Below, piece by piece: positions 46,468-57,221 of a stretch of DNA of 64,000 bases. The stretch is taken from assembly GCA_900074745.1 (NCBI GenBank), contig LT598464.1, positions 372,001 to 436,000 of the forward strand, in the 5' to 3' direction. The notes below the pieces were generated by a model. That model worked only from the letters and a program-made list of their open reading frames with translations, was not told the origin of the DNA and ran no database searches. The position numbers and the translations under genes are program-made. Origin of the DNA: Lachancea mirantina (taxonomy: Eukaryota > Ascomycota > Saccharomycetes > Saccharomycetales > Saccharomycetaceae). Each line of letters opens with the position of its first letter. Position 1 is the first letter of the stretch.

Positions 46468-48085
46468 ATAACGATGCAAACGCTTCGGAATCTTCAGGAA
46501 GATATGATTTCCTAAAGTAATCCATCTCGGGCTTTGTAGTTTTTCTGTATCGAGCCGCTTTAGGCCATACAGTTTTAGTAATGTATCTTCTCTTTTCAAG
46601 GTACGAAATGTCGGTGTCAAACCAAATTCTCTTGCAAAGCTCGAGCCAAAATTTCCCATTGCTCAGATAAAACTCCCATCCCTGGTCTAGTATGCGATCA
46701 AAGATTTCCCGCTGTAATTCGGGCCCAGAAAACCTGTTGTACATTTCACAAAGCACATGTAGCAGTTCCATTTGACCATTTTTGTGAGTCCCGTAACTTA
46801 AGCGTTTCATTGCCAAGACAAGCGGCGGATCAAAACTTAACGAATTTCTTGCCGCTTGCAGATCTTGATCTCCCTGTGAGACTAGTTCTTGAAGGAATGT
46901 TGTAATTTTGAAGTAATCCATGAAAAGTTCAAAATCGTCAACCGCTTCTATTTTATTTCCGAAGGCCTCTTGCAAACTACCAAAAACGTTAATGAGGTCT
47001 TGACGTTTGCCCAATCTGATCAACACCAATGCTAGGCTTTTCAAAATTCTGACCTTCCTTTGGGATATCTGTAGCCCCTGCAAAAGAACGTTTTTGGCAT
47101 ATGCAAAATTGGTTTCGTCTTTCTGAAGCCAATTGGCGTACATGAGCCAAATGATATCATAATGGGCCAGAGGTACCAAAGCTCTTTGGAAATTCAACAT
47201 TATAAGCGTTTTCTCACCCGTCTCGATGGTATAATTGAGATATTTTCGCCAACTGACAATTTCATCGTAGCTTAACAGGGTCTCATACGAAGTCTGGAAC
47301 TGTGTTTTCAAATGAATTTCGAACAAGTTGTAGATCTCAAGCGTACGATGTTGTACAACCATGTAAAGTTCTTTAGTGAATTTTTTCAACTGTCGCTTGG
47401 CATCTTGTACATCGGGTCCCCTCCTGGAAACCTTGCGCATGTCGATCTTGAGTCTTTTGGCCACCTCTAGCTCAGGTAGGAAATATGTCAGTTGCTTTAA
47501 ATCTCGTATTTCGTCCACTGCCGTCAACCATTTGCTGTAAAATGCACTAAACGAATAAATCGGGACTTCCAAAACTTTACGCAAGACAAGTAGGTATGGT
47601 TTGGGAGAATTACTGCGCAACAGGATCTGGTCAAGGTACAATTCCCAAAATTCCCCACTGAAAAAATGAAGTCCCACGGATTGCTCAGCAAGCTCATATT
47701 TCCGAAACAATTGCTTGTTGTCCGCAATCAATTCGTTGCAAAGTTTGAGATATTCTACCCACAGAAGAAGAGATCGGTTATTGAATTTGAGTAAGCCTTC
47801 TTTGAAAACACGATGCATCTCTTTGACATTGCCCAATTTCAACTCAAAAAGCGCATAATCAATGTAGTAGTTTTCCAGAAACGGGAAATGCGACAGCATT
47901 CCGCTATAAGTGAACCTTATAAGGTTTGCCAAACGTTCATCGATAGATTTGTTCAATGGACTTGCTTTTTTCAATAAATAATTCAAAACTTGCTCCCAAT
48001 ACTTCAGATTTTTTGGATATTGTGAAACTTTAAGTGATAGCGGACCATAATTTTCATCCAAAACATCTTCTAAGGCGAAATCCAT
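46433..48085 (-). CDS. PRP42: U1 snRNP protein Prp42
   Basis: HAT-repeat protein of yeast U1 snRNP, paired with Prp39 and needed for early spliceosome assembly. The 550-aa product (544 in S. cerevisiae) shows HAT repeats throughout: NLKYWEQVLNYLLKKA, LLWVEYLKLCNELI, GEFWELYLDQILLR, VSWRKYLNYTIETGEK, DIIWLMYANWLQKDE and GKFWLELCKRIWF, with the spaced aromatic residues typical of the repeat. Identified by these repeats plus position between YDL206W-like and HEM3 genes, matching S. cerevisiae YDR235W in the interleaved block. The 3' end overlaps that of the upstream convergent gene by 35 bp. Confidence 0.94.
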   Translation of the reverse strand: MDFALEDVLDENYGPLSLKVSQYPKNLKYWEQVLNYLLKKASPLNKSIDERLANLIRFTYSGMLSHFPFLENYYIDYALFELKLGNVKEMHRVFKEGLLKFNNRSLLLWVEYLKLCNELIADNKQLFRKYELAEQSVGLHFFSGEFWELYLDQILLRSNSPKPYLLVLRKVLEVPIYSFSAFYSKWLTAVDEIRDLKQLTYFLPELEVAKRLKIDMRKVSRRGPDVQDAKRQLKKFTKELYMVVQHRTLEIYNLFEIHLKTQFQTSYETLLSYDEIVSWRKYLNYTIETGEKTLIMLNFQRALVPLAHYDIIWLMYANWLQKDETNFAYAKNVLLQGLQISQRKVRILKSLALVLIRLGKRQDLINVFGSLQEAFGNKIEAVDDFELFMDYFKITTFLQELVSQGDQDLQAARNSLSFDPPLVLAMKRLSYGTHKNGQMELLHVLCEMYNRFSGPELQREIFDRILDQGWEFYLSNGKFWLELCKRIWFDTDISYLEKRRYITKTVWPKAARYRKTTKPEMDYFRKSYLPEDSEAFASLFKCVHKTPDTN

Positions 48086-48400
48086 TGACTTATGAGTGCT
48101 TTAAATGAGCTCATCTGCTCATCTCTGGTTTATTTTCGAGGTTATGGAAGTGTCACTTCAATATAGAATTGACAATATCATCAGAGACGAGGAGATGTCA
48201 AGTTCCGTCACGATCATCAAGTTTAGTCAACCTAAGCCCAATGGCTGGTTTATACCATCCAATGACAGTCCCTTATCGACCATTACCTCCTGATATCCCA
48301 CTATTTAGCATCTCAAATCATTATTTAATAAATAACATACACATTTACAAGGTCGAATTTCTATTATATTTAGCGGTGGGCATTCGGCTGACGCTTTAGC
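48086..48400. other. Intergenic region PRP42-HEM3
   Basis: About 315 bases with the PRP42 promoter and HEM3 3' region. Nothing distinctive recognised. Confidence 0.4.
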
Positions 48401-49402
48401 TCATTGCTCAACTTTTGAAAGATTGATCTCGTCTAGGATTTTCTTGGCACCGTTTTTCGCCATCCTATGTGCCAATTGCTGACCACATATAATGGCGTCT
48501 TGTCTGACATTGTCAATTTTCATCGAGTATTCGTCTTCGACAGCTTGCGTTCCGTCGACGCTGACGACGATACCCCGGAGACGAAGAGTCTTGGAATCCT
48601 CGTCGAAATGGCTTTCAACGCCAATGGGTACAGAACAGCCACCTTCGAGCGTCCGCATGAGCGAACGCTCTGCGAGACAACAGACGGTAGCATGTTTGTC
48701 GCTGATTTTCTCGAGAATTTGCTTTACCCAGCTATCATTGGACCGAATTTCGACACCCAATGCGCCTTGGCCGACTGCATAGTACATGGTAGACGCATCA
48801 AATCGCTGTGTGATCCGGTCTGCAAGTCCAACTCTGACTAAACCTGCCGTGGCGAGCACGATACATGCGAACGGCGTCGCTGGGTCGTCCAGTTTGCTGA
48901 GTCTGGTTTGGATGTTACCTCTAACACTCTCGAATTTCAGTTTCGGGTATTTCCGACGCAATTGTGCTGAACGTCGAATCGAAGACGTTCCAACAACACT
49001 ACCATCGGGCAAATCGTCTAGACCTTTATAGGGACTACTCTTGGCCATGATGAGACAATCACGTGGGTCGACACGAGGACTCACGCAGCCGATTTCGAAA
49101 CCATCGGGCAAAGACGTTGGCATGTCCTTGAGCGAATGCACAATGATATCGATCCGTTTTTCTTTATCCTCTTCGTAAAGCAGTTCTTCGAGTTCTTTGG
49201 TCCACACGGCTTTACCCCCGAACGAATAAAGCGGTTTAGACTGAACTTGGTCTCCAAGCGTTTTCAGCGCTCGTATAGTGCATCTCAAATGTGGGAACTC
49301 CGACTCGATCATGTTTTTAATTTCATGCGATTGTGCCACGGCAAGTTTCGATTTACGTCCGCCAATGCGCACAATGTGTTCTGCTTCCTGCTTGTCAGAC
49401 AT
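48401..49402 (-). CDS. HEM3: Porphobilinogen deaminase (hydroxymethylbilane synthase)
   Basis: Third enzyme of the haem pathway after 5-aminolevulinate dehydratase in the cytosol, joining four porphobilinogens. The 333-aa product (327 aa in S. cerevisiae) includes [13 protein letters not shown] near the start, [14 protein letters not shown] with the catalytic Asp region, [16 protein letters not shown] with substrate-binding arginines, [12 protein letters not shown], and [13 protein letters not shown] with the cysteine (about residue 256) that carries the dipyrromethane cofactor. The frame extends ten codons upstream to a TTG; the ATG at 49400-49402 ([15 protein letters not shown]) is chosen. 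HEM1 lies about 6 kb away. Confidence 0.98.
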   Translation of the reverse strand: MSDKQEAEHIVRIGGRKSKLAVAQSHEIKNMIESEFPHLRCTIRALKTLGDQVQSKPLYSFGGKAVWTKELEELLYEEDKEKRIDIIVHSLKDMPTSLPDGFEIGCVSPRVDPRDCLIMAKSSPYKGLDDLPDGSVVGTSSIRRSAQLRRKYPKLKFESVRGNIQTRLSKLDDPATPFACIVLATAGLVRVGLADRITQRFDASTMYYAVGQGALGVEIRSNDSWVKQILEKISDKHATVCCLAERSLMRTLEGGCSVPIGVESHFDEDSKTLRLRGIVVSVDGTQAVEDEYSMKIDNVRQDAIICGQQLAHRMAKNGAKKILDEINLSKVEQ

Positions 49403-50481
49403 TTTGATATTGTCACCAAAAGCTGTCCCCAATGTTCACCGCGATGGCCCGTTTAGTTAAACGATAATCCTGATAACCTCCGTCGCAAAGCCAAACTCAG
49501 CCGAAAACAATTCGCTCCCCTTCAGGAATATAATTCAAGGGATGAGCAATATGTACAAGTCAAAAAATAGTGATTTTCTCTGATATTACAATGCTAACTT
49601 CATCAACTAGCGAAGTCGAAGTTTCTCAGGTAATATCACTTATTCACGCAAGGGGAAAGCGGCCAATTCGATACCAAATTTCAGCAACTTTCTTATCCAG
49701 GCCGGTCTTTACAACAATTGATTTTGGACAGAGCAAGATCACAATTCCTCTTGTCCAGCTAAAGCCAGTTCGACGATTATAGTCCGAAGTGAAGTTAAAT
49801 TTTTCAGTTTCGATCGTTAGCGTCGTTTTGATAGAAAAATTTTCAGCGGTAAGCCATTTGATATACATGATGAGAGAGTTATTTAAGCCTGTAGTTATAC
49901 GAAGGATAAATCATGTACTTAGGCGGACGTTTGTAAAGATTCTCGTAAGTTTCAGCTTTATTTTGATGGTTCTATCGTAAATTTCGCATCTCTTGACCTA
50001 AAAAAATTGACATAAATGTGTCGACCAATGAGAACGTTAAACAAGGCGGAAGTGACAAGACGAGTTGACTGGATATTTGAACAAGAGCTCCCGAGGATCT
50101 CACAAATCTCGGCTTCAATTTTAAAACTTTATTGTAATTTTAAATTACGTTTTGGCCTACAAAACATGGGATAAAGGCGTTTGGTTAATACGTTAATGAA
50201 AAATCATCTAATTTGATATGTAGGATTAGCTTGTTGGATATCTTTGGTTGATTAATAGTTGCTTGAGAAGTGCTGATTAAACGCCGGATTATCTAAGCTG
50301 GATTCATGCTTTTTTTGCGGGCATCAATGCCAATTTGAACCAAAACCTCCCGTGTGTTTTCAATCAAGCGTCAAAGAATTTTGTCAAACAGCGTCAAAGA
50401 GGCACCTGACGCAAGAGTCCCGAGTTATCAGAGACTTCTCTGAGTGCTCCGCGTTCCAATAAATAGTGTGGTATGTCCCGC
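49403..50481. other. Intergenic region HEM3-LYS4
   Basis: About 1.1 kb of AT-rich DNA. I find no tRNA boxes and no family-level protein. A 52-codon frame at 50016-50174 (MCRPMRTLNKAEVTRRVDWIF...) has protein-like composition but no assignment, and frames of 60-75 codons near 49570-49980 lie on both strands without recognisable content. Confidence 0.45.
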
Positions 50482-52596
50482 TCAGAGTTGCGACTTGACC
50501 CACGATTCGAGACCGCCTTTGACAATAATCTCCTGCAAATTCTTACCCAGTTCGCCCACTTTCTGTTCCAGCACAACGGGACCCTCTAGGCTGCCTTCTG
50601 TCACGGTAACTTTGCTTTGAGCGACGTCCCAATTCAAAAACCAGCCAGTACGTCTTGTGAGCTCCTTAGGCGCATCTGCATACCGTTCCCGCAGCAATGC
50701 TATCAGTTTGGGGATTTCCAACGTCAAGAGCGCATTGTTAATCGAGTTTCTGAAGAAAATGTTTCCGAAGGACCCGGAGACGACGAGTTGGATGCCCTTT
50801 GCTAAAAGGGCCGTGGCAGCCTGCTCCCGAGAAGATCCAGTGCCGAAATTGAAACCGCTGATAACGATGTCGCCTGCTTGCGCCTTGGTTTGAAACTCAG
50901 GGTCGTAGTTCTCCATACACACCTGTGCCATTTTCTCGCGAGGAACGTCGTCTTGATAAGTGTATTTGCCTGGATAAATACCATCGGTATTAATATTATC
51001 GGCATCGCAAAGAACCAGCTCGCCTGTAATCTTACTTGGGAAACCCTCTAGCATCTCAACACTGGCTTTACCACCATTTTCGGATTTTGACGCCGCTAGA
51101 GCGTCTTGATTGGGTTGGTCTTCTACAAAGGCCTTCACGCCATCGAAATTTGGATCGTGAGAACCCAAAACTTCGGCAGGTGACCCAATCTTACCCAACA
51201 CTGCAGAAGCAGCAACCACTGCAGGAGACGCAAGGTACGCTAGTGCGTCTTTGGAGCCCATACGACCTTTGAAATTACGGTTTGTAGCGCTGATTCCGAC
51301 TTCACCAGGCTCTAGAAGCCCAGTTCCCAGTCCAATACAAGGTCCGCAACCAGCTGGTAGAGTTTTGCAACCCGCACGCATTAGCTTTTCCCAAGCGCCA
51401 GATTTTCTTGCGTCCTGTTCAACCTCGGAGGAGGCAGCAGCAACGTAAAACTCCACGCCGAGTGCAACTTTGTTAACCTTCTCGATATCACCTGTGGGAC
51501 AAACGACCTTTGCCGCAGCTTCTAAATCACTGAGACGAGAGTTGGTACAAGACACAAGGTACGCTTTGTTCACCTTGATGTTTTGAGCTGATAATTCTTC
51601 GACCGTCGATGAGACCTTTACGCTGTTAGGTCCCGAGACGTAATGAGTCAGCGTGCCCAAATCTATTACCAATTTTTTAGCATACTCGGCATCCGCGTCC
51701 GCTTTTACAGTTTGAGCGCGAGTCTCGAGTTTTTGAATCGTCTGCTGGTTGATACGAGGATGATTGGGACCCACTTTCGAAAGTCGGTTACGGTACCATT
51801 GCACTAGAGTGTAATCCACGGGGAAAAGACCCGACAAAGCGCCCCATTCAGTAGTCATATTGGCAATGGTTAGTCTGAAGTCGACAGGAATCTTGTCAAG
51901 CGACTCACCTGAAAATTCGATAGCATGGTTCAAGACTTCGTCCTTGTTGAAAACACCGCATAAGGCAATTATAATATCTTTGCCAGAGACTCCCGTGGGC
52001 AATTCACCGCGCAATTCGACCTGGGCCACGGGAGGAATCTGCCACCAAGTTTGACCTGTTGCCCAAATCGCAGCTGCATCCGTACGCACGACCGGCGTAC
52101 CCAAACTTCCAATACCACCATAAGTGTTGGAATGTGAATCTGATGCAACGGTCAGATTCAAGGGAAACGCATACCCTTCTTCGATCATGATTTGATGGCC
52201 AATACCGCGACCCGCTGGATAAAAATCGATGCCATGTTTTGCAGCAAAATTCTCAATATTTTTGTACTTGGTCAGATTCTTATCGGATTTGTTTTGAACG
52301 TCGTGGTCCAACGTATTCACAATCTGCTTGGGATTCCGGATTTGAGATGCACCAAGTCCCATGAATTTCAAAGCCACAGGCCAAGAATTGTCATGAGACA
52401 TACAATGCGCCGGCTGAATCGTCACGTAATCACCTGCGGCAACTTTCTTACCCTCCGGAAGTCCCACTGCAAAATTTTGAACTATTTTCTCTGTTAAATT
52501 CTGGCCTTTCCATGACGGTGTCGAGGTTTGGAAATTTCTACAAAATCTTTGTAAGAGACACGACGACGACGCCGTGATTTGTCGATTTCTTAACAT
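50482..52596 (-). CDS. LYS4: Homoaconitase, mitochondrial
   Basis: Iron-sulfur enzyme converting homocitrate/homoaconitate to homoisocitrate in fungal lysine synthesis. The 704-aa product (693 in S. cerevisiae) starts with a Ser/Arg-rich presequence. The aconitase fold is complete: [25 protein letters not shown], the cluster ligands at Cys350 ([14 protein letters not shown]) and Cys417/Cys420 ([13 protein letters not shown]), [12 protein letters not shown], and in the swivel domain [21 protein letters not shown] and [16 protein letters not shown]. The ATG is at 52594-52596. A Lys14-type site is found about 130 bp upstream. Confidence 0.98.
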   Translation of the reverse strand: MLRNRQITASSSCLLQRFCRNFQTSTPSWKGQNLTEKIVQNFAVGLPEGKKVAAGDYVTIQPAHCMSHDNSWPVALKFMGLGASQIRNPKQIVNTLDHDVQNKSDKNLTKYKNIENFAAKHGIDFYPAGRGIGHQIMIEEGYAFPLNLTVASDSHSNTYGGIGSLGTPVVRTDAAAIWATGQTWWQIPPVAQVELRGELPTGVSGKDIIIALCGVFNKDEVLNHAIEFSGESLDKIPVDFRLTIANMTTEWGALSGLFPVDYTLVQWYRNRLSKVGPNHPRINQQTIQKLETRAQTVKADADAEYAKKLVIDLGTLTHYVSGPNSVKVSSTVEELSAQNIKVNKAYLVSCTNSRLSDLEAAAKVVCPTGDIEKVNKVALGVEFYVAAASSEVEQDARKSGAWEKLMRAGCKTLPAGCGPCIGLGTGLLEPGEVGISATNRNFKGRMGSKDALAYLASPAVVAASAVLGKIGSPAEVLGSHDPNFDGVKAFVEDQPNQDALAASKSENGGKASVEMLEGFPSKITGELVLCDADNINTDGIYPGKYTYQDDVPREKMAQVCMENYDPEFQTKAQAGDIVISGFNFGTGSSREQAATALLAKGIQLVVSGSFGNIFFRNSINNALLTLEIPKLIALLRERYADAPKELTRRTGWFLNWDVAQSKVTVTEGSLEGPVVLEQKVGELGKNLQEIIVKGGLESWVKSQL

Positions 52597-52722
52597 TATT
52601 CACGCCTTTTTATACTAAACCGCTAAGCAAACCCAAGTCCAATGAATCCATCCTCTTAAAGTAGTTTGTTTTCATCTCGTTCGTCTTTTAAAAGATTCAT
52701 CATCTCATGGTCACTGAAAAAT

Positions 52723-52731
52723 TCCACCGGA
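52723..52731. promoter_or_regulatory. Lys14-type site before LYS4
   Basis: TCCACCGGA fits the Lys14 consensus TCCRNYGGA exactly, about 127 bp upstream of the LYS4 ATG. Lys14 is the zinc-cluster activator of LYS genes responding to 2-aminoadipate semialdehyde. Confidence 0.75.
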
Positions 52732-53070
52732 ATTTCACCACCGGTGATGTTAGCAGAACCCAAAGAAAAGCTTTACCAGTGAATTCTGACTTTCTTCCAA
52801 GATGGATTATGATCAATATGAATGGTCTCTTCGTTTTACCTTGCTTGTAGAATCGCGATGTCTCCAGTAGGTAAGATGTTTCTGTTTCTCGAGCTTTGTT
52901 GTTTCCAGAATGAACCCACCTGTCGCTGTAGTGATCATGAGGGCGGTAGTGGGTCCTCGCAAACTGTCGCCCGTCGTGATGGGTCTTGATCTATTCTGGT
53001 AGAAGCTTTTTTTATCAAGAGGTTTCGTTTTCTTATCGTAGCGTCGACATTTAATTGTGGCCTGAGTCGC

Positions 53071-53113
53071 GTGTCACTGGGGCCACTGTGTCACTGGGTC
53101 GGTGTGTCACTAG
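53071..53113 (+). repeat. Three short GTGTCACT(G/A)G repeats
   Basis: Copies begin at 53071, 53088 and 53104 (spacing 17 and 16 bp), giving a small imperfect tandem array in the LYS4-RTN1 gap. Confidence 0.6.
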
Positions 53114-54256
53114 GTCAAAAGGGGTTTTACTCCTGAGAGTCATTGTTGTTGGATGTGTTTATAGTTTAATCGCCACGTATCAACTTGTCTTGTGACTGTC
53201 AAATGAAACACAACTGCCCATAGTGAAACTGCGTAGTGTGGCGGAGGTGCAACGGTGGCACTGCTATCGACTGACCTTGGAAGCCTTGAGGGGGCTAGTC
53301 TCTGGAATGGTATGGGCTTCTCATCCCCACCAGCCCTGGGTTTCGCAGCCCATACCCGTCTGTTTCCAATGTCAAAAGTGGCCCTCATCATAACGGGTGT
53401 TGTAAATCCTTGGGCAAAACAGGCCCTGACACGCATATGCCTGGTAAGAAAAACCTCCTCCTCATAGTACGACAAATCAGTGTTTTCGGCGGGTTTGATC
53501 TGTAACTATGCGTTCAGATACTCAGCGGTAACAGAGCGTCACGTAAACACAACGTCACCATTGGATTTAGACCCAAAAAGATCGCCTCCAGTTGCCCATC
53601 TCGCCGCTCATCCTCTTTAAACGTGCCCATTTGCCAAATTACTTCCCAAACCCATAGGAATCACAAATCTCTGAAACTGTCGCATTGCTCTTCGTAAACC
53701 CTACAATAACGCCTAAACGATATATTTTTCACACAAAAATTCCGAAATAAACACCCAAGTAGCTCTCCATGAATTCTTTCGTCTTATTTGGCTTCAATTC
53801 GGCATTCTTAAGTCCCTCCCTTCCTCCCACCGGTAACTCCACGCTAATATTATCAAAATATCCCATTTAATTCGTAAATTGGTCATAATGGATCCGTTTT
53901 TTTGGCAGAAAAAAAGGAATGTACAGCTCTAATTGGCCTCATCAGACTCACATCAGCTGTTTTACCGGGATCTTACCCTTCTTTCCACCATTATCAATTT
54001 CATCTCACCTTTTGCTTTGATAGCTCATCGGATTTACTAATTGTCCTTTGCAATTGGAAAAAAACCTATAAAAGAGGCACACGGATCGGACTTGAAAAAC
54101 TTTCAAGAACAAGGTAGAACGAACAACTCCAAGTGATTTGTAATAAGATCGGCTTTCGAAACCTAGATATTCAGGTGAAACAAGTCAATTGAGGTTTTAG
54201 AGATTAAAGGAGGATTTCTGAGCAAGTTTCTCTGGTTCACATACACTTCCCATAGC

Positions 54257-54276
54257 GTTAGATAACGTTAGATAAC
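54257..54276 (+). repeat. Tandem decamer in the RTN1 leader
   Basis: GTTAGATAAC occurs twice back to back (54257-54266 and 54267-54276), 74 bp before the RTN1 ATG and downstream of its TATA box, so probably in the 5' UTR. Confidence 0.6.
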
Positions 54277-54349
54277 GGATACGTTTAACCCCAATACCAG
54301 AAATTACCCATTTTGAGTGATTTCCTGCACACATTTGATATCTTCAACA

Positions 54350-55183
54350 ATGTCTAGCTGCTGTGAATTATTATACTGGAAAAACCCGGTCGAAACCGGC
54401 AAAGTTTTTGGTGGAGCGCTTGTTGCGTTGTTGTTCGTCAAGAAAGTGAACTTGATCACCGTTCTATTGCGTTTGGCGTACACTGTCATGCTCGCGACCG
54501 GTTCCGTTGAATTTGCGTCCAAGATGTTTTTGGGACAGGGGCTCGTAAGCAAATACGGACCTCAACAATGCCCTAATATTGTGGGCTGTGTCAAGCCCAG
54601 CGTTGACGCTGCGTTTGAAAAATTCCCCAAATACCAAGCGCAACTGCGTCAATTGGTATTTGCCGCAAAGCCTCAGGCCACACTTAGAGCTGCTGCGGTC
54701 TTGTACGTTGTTCACAAACTCTACAGCCTAATGTCTCTCTGGACCATGCTTTTCGTCGGCACTATCGGTGTTTTTACGGTTCCTATGGTTTACAAGACTT
54801 ATCAACGTGAAATCGATGCCACCGTGGCACAAGGTGTTGAAGCCGGCAAACAACAGGCGCAAGCTTTGCAAAGTACTGTCTCTGAAAAAGCAGGTCCCTA
54901 CGTGAAGCAACTTGACGAAAAATTGGGTCCAGTCTCAAAGTTCATGAAGTCCAAAGCTAACGCTGCTGGTATTGCTCCTCAGTCCACTACTTCCAAATTG
55001 GCCGCAGATGTTCCACTTGAAAAGACGACCTCATCGCCTTTGGAAGAACACACTTCTGCCAAGACTTCTTCTGCCGATTTCCCAACGGCCCCTTCTACCA
55101 AATTGGGTCATGAGGTCGTCGAAGACGCTACCCTCACGGGTTCTCACATTCCCCACAAAGAAACCAACCCATTCACGGAATGA
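54350..55183 (+). CDS. RTN1: Reticulon
   Basis: ER-shaping protein that bends tubules through paired membrane hairpins. The 277-aa product (295 in S. cerevisiae) contains the reticulon domain from the N-terminus: CCELLYWKNPVETGKVFGGALVALL, VNLITVLLRLAYTVMLATGSVEFASKMFLGQGLVSKYGP, then the second hydrophobic pair around LRAAAVLYVVHKLYSLMSLWTMLFVGTIGVFTVPMVYKTYQ, followed by EIDATVAQGVEAGKQQAQ. The C-terminal ~80 residues are Ser/Thr-rich and disordered. The frame starts at a GTG (54317) but the first ATG is 54350, giving a shorter N-terminus than the S. cerevisiae protein. Counterpart of both RTN1 and RTN2 in duplicated yeasts. Confidence 0.95.
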   Translation: MSSCCELLYWKNPVETGKVFGGALVALLFVKKVNLITVLLRLAYTVMLATGSVEFASKMFLGQGLVSKYGPQQCPNIVGCVKPSVDAAFEKFPKYQAQLRQLVFAAKPQATLRAAAVLYVVHKLYSLMSLWTMLFVGTIGVFTVPMVYKTYQREIDATVAQGVEAGKQQAQALQSTVSEKAGPYVKQLDEKLGPVSKFMKSKANAAGIAPQSTTSKLAADVPLEKTTSSPLEEHTSAKTSSADFPTAPSTKLGHEVVEDATLTGSHIPHKETNPFTE

Positions 55184-55526
55184 TTTCGTCTTGGAAGCTT
55201 CACATATTTTTTTTCTATACTACATTACTTAGGCATTTTTAAGTGAATGCTTGGATGCGAGTTCATTAAGCTTCCATATTTTATGCAATTTTGACCCTTT
55301 CATCCTCTATCTGTTCGATCTTTTAAGAAACCTCTTGATCAAGGATAACTGAAATTAGCGAAACATCGGGAAAGAATATTGATGAGACAATTTTACACAC
55401 GAAGGGTCGGATAAATAAAGTTCATACGAAACATATTAGCGATTTCGGGCTTTGCTTTCCAGAACAGACCCCTTCTCAGAGAAGACTGTACAATAAGAGC
55501 ATCGCAACACATCCAAGACAGCTCTA
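55184..55526. other. Convergent intergenic region RTN1-HEM1
   Basis: About 340 AT-rich bases between two convergent 3' ends; terminator region only. Confidence 0.4.
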
Positions 55527-57221
55527 TTAGGCTTTGATTCCCGAAGAGACTTCTAGTTGGTCAACAATGGGTTCTCTGACGTTGGGGTGTAAATCATTGT
55601 TCGTGTAGCTCAAGTGTTGTTCAGTCCACAAGTTAGGTTCCGGTACATATTCCGGTTGACCCACACCAAGTAGGCCACCTTGGTATTCCCAATCTTTAAC
55701 TCTTGGTAGTTGCAAAGTATTGAATACATCGTCCACAGCTTCCAAAAGAATGTCAGACAGGTCATTAGTGTGGCCTGGAGTTGGTGTGATTCTTAGCCTC
55801 TCAGTTCCTCTTGCAACTGTAGGGAAATTGATCGCCTGAACGTAAATACGATGTTTGTCCATCAAAATCTCAGACGCTTGTCTGGCCAGTTCAGGGTTTC
55901 CGACTAGTACTGGAACAATATGAGACGGATTGGGCAAAACCGGAATTTGTAAGTCCGCTAGACCCTGCTTAACGTAAGTAGTGTGTCTTTGTTGATCTTG
56001 TCTCAAGTCAAGATGCGAGCGCTGGAAGCGGATTGCTTCTGCAGCTCCGGCCATGACCGCCGGAGGCAGAGAAGTGGTAAAAATAAAACCTGGAGCGTAA
56101 GATCTTAGCCAGTCGATCAACTTCACGGAACCTGCAACGTAACCTCCAACAGTGCCAAACGATTTCCCTAAAGTACCGGTAATCATGTCAATACGATCCA
56201 TCACAGTAGAGTGCTCTGTTGAAGCAATACCAGCTTTACGATGAGCTTCAAAATCACAGTGTTCAGCAACACCGGCACCATGTGGACCGTACAATCCAAC
56301 GGCATGCACTTCGTCCAAAAACGTCAGAGCTCCATATTTGTCGGCCAAGTCGCAAATTTTCTCAAGGTCGGCAACAGAGCCAGACATGGAATAAACAGAT
56401 TCGAAAGCAATTAACTTTGGTTGGGATTTAGGGTAAGATGCCAACATCTGTTCCAGGTGGTTCAAATCGTTGTGCCTAAAAATGTGCTTGGTCGTAGACG
56501 CATGCTTGATACCAACAATCATGGATGCATGGTTTAATTCGTCCGAGAAAATGACCAAATCCTTAACTTTTTGGCCCAAAAGTGAGATCACCGCATCGTT
56601 GGCAACAAAACACGACGAGAAAACGAGTGCACCTTCTTTCTTGTGTAAAGCTGCAATCTCTGCTTCCAATTTCAACGCGTGCTTGTTGTGGCCCGCGATG
56701 TTACGCGTACCACCAGCACCTGCTCCGTACTTGTCCAGCGTACGCTTCATCACATCCACAACTTGCTGGTTCTTTGACAACGCAAGGTAATCGTTAGAAC
56801 ACCAGACGGTCACTTTATCTTCCTCGTGCTGTCTGTGCGCGAGCGGGAATTCCTTGGCAAGCCTGTTGATGTTGTTGAAGAACCGGTATGATCTGTCCGT
56901 GCGCTTATCGTGCAGTTGCTGCTCGAAAAGGCCATCATAATCGAACGATTTTTCACGAGTGCCATGATTAACAAAAGCCGATTCCTGGACGTCATCGCTG
57001 GACCTCAAATCGCTTTCAGAGTTCCTAGCATTCGCCGCGGCCACATTCGCAGCCGCAGAACTCGCATATCCGGCTGTTTGCATCGCCTTGCCCATGAAAG
57101 GGCATTTTTTGGCAATAGCTGAAACGTTCGATTGTTGAAGCCGTTTCACACTCTGCATTGAGCTAGAAGCGTTGTTCAAAAAGGGACATAGTTTAACTGA
57201 TTGCCGAGCAATAGACTCCAT
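55527..57221 (-). CDS. HEM1: 5-aminolevulinate synthase, mitochondrial
   Basis: First, matrix-located enzyme of haem synthesis, condensing glycine and succinyl-CoA with PLP. The 564-aa product (548 in S. cerevisiae) begins with a presequence containing two Cys-Pro motifs, KLCPF (12-13) and KKCPF (40-41), that resemble haem-regulatory motifs. The catalytic part from about residue 95 is nearly family-identical: [42 protein letters not shown], and GTLGKSFG with the PLP lysine at 353, then [21 protein letters not shown] and the C-terminal [20 protein letters not shown]-type box lies 93 bp upstream (57314-57321). Confidence 0.98.
   Translation of the reverse strand: MESIARQSVKLCPFLNNASSSMQSVKRLQQSNVSAIAKKCPFMGKAMQTAGYASSAAANVAAANARNSESDLRSSDDVQESAFVNHGTREKSFDYDGLFEQQLHDKRTDRSYRFFNNINRLAKEFPLAHRQHEEDKVTVWCSNDYLALSKNQQVVDVMKRTLDKYGAGAGGTRNIAGHNKHALKLEAEIAALHKKEGALVFSSCFVANDAVISLLGQKVKDLVIFSDELNHASMIVGIKHASTTKHIFRHNDLNHLEQMLASYPKSQPKLIAFESVYSMSGSVADLEKICDLADKYGALTFLDEVHAVGLYGPHGAGVAEHCDFEAHRKAGIASTEHSTVMDRIDMITGTLGKSFGTVGGYVAGSVKLIDWLRSYAPGFIFTTSLPPAVMAGAAEAIRFQRSHLDLRQDQQRHTTYVKQGLADLQIPVLPNPSHIVPVLVGNPELARQASEILMDKHRIYVQAINFPTVARGTERLRITPTPGHTNDLSDILLEAVDDVFNTLQLPRVKDWEYQGGLLGVGQPEYVPEPNLWTEQHLSYTNNDLHPNVREPIVDQLEVSSGIKA

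Larger units (their letters stand above)
52597..54349. other. Long intergenic region LYS4-RTN1
   Basis: About 1.75 kb between divergent genes, the longest gap in the window. It holds a Lys14-type site near LYS4 (52723-52731), three short GTGTCACT repeats (53071-53113), a TATAAAAG at 54067-54074 and a tandem decamer at 54257-54276 in the RTN1 leader. A 111-codon minus-strand frame at 53140-53475 starts at TTG and matches nothing I know. No tRNA seen. Confidence 0.5.

Noticed and set aside
53140-53475. 111-codon minus-strand frame in the LYS4-RTN1 gap
   Set aside because: It starts at TTG, has no family features, and has no promoter context.
53738-53760. ATTCCGAAATAAA as CDEIII
   Set aside because: No CDEI with an intervening long AT-rich stretch on either side.
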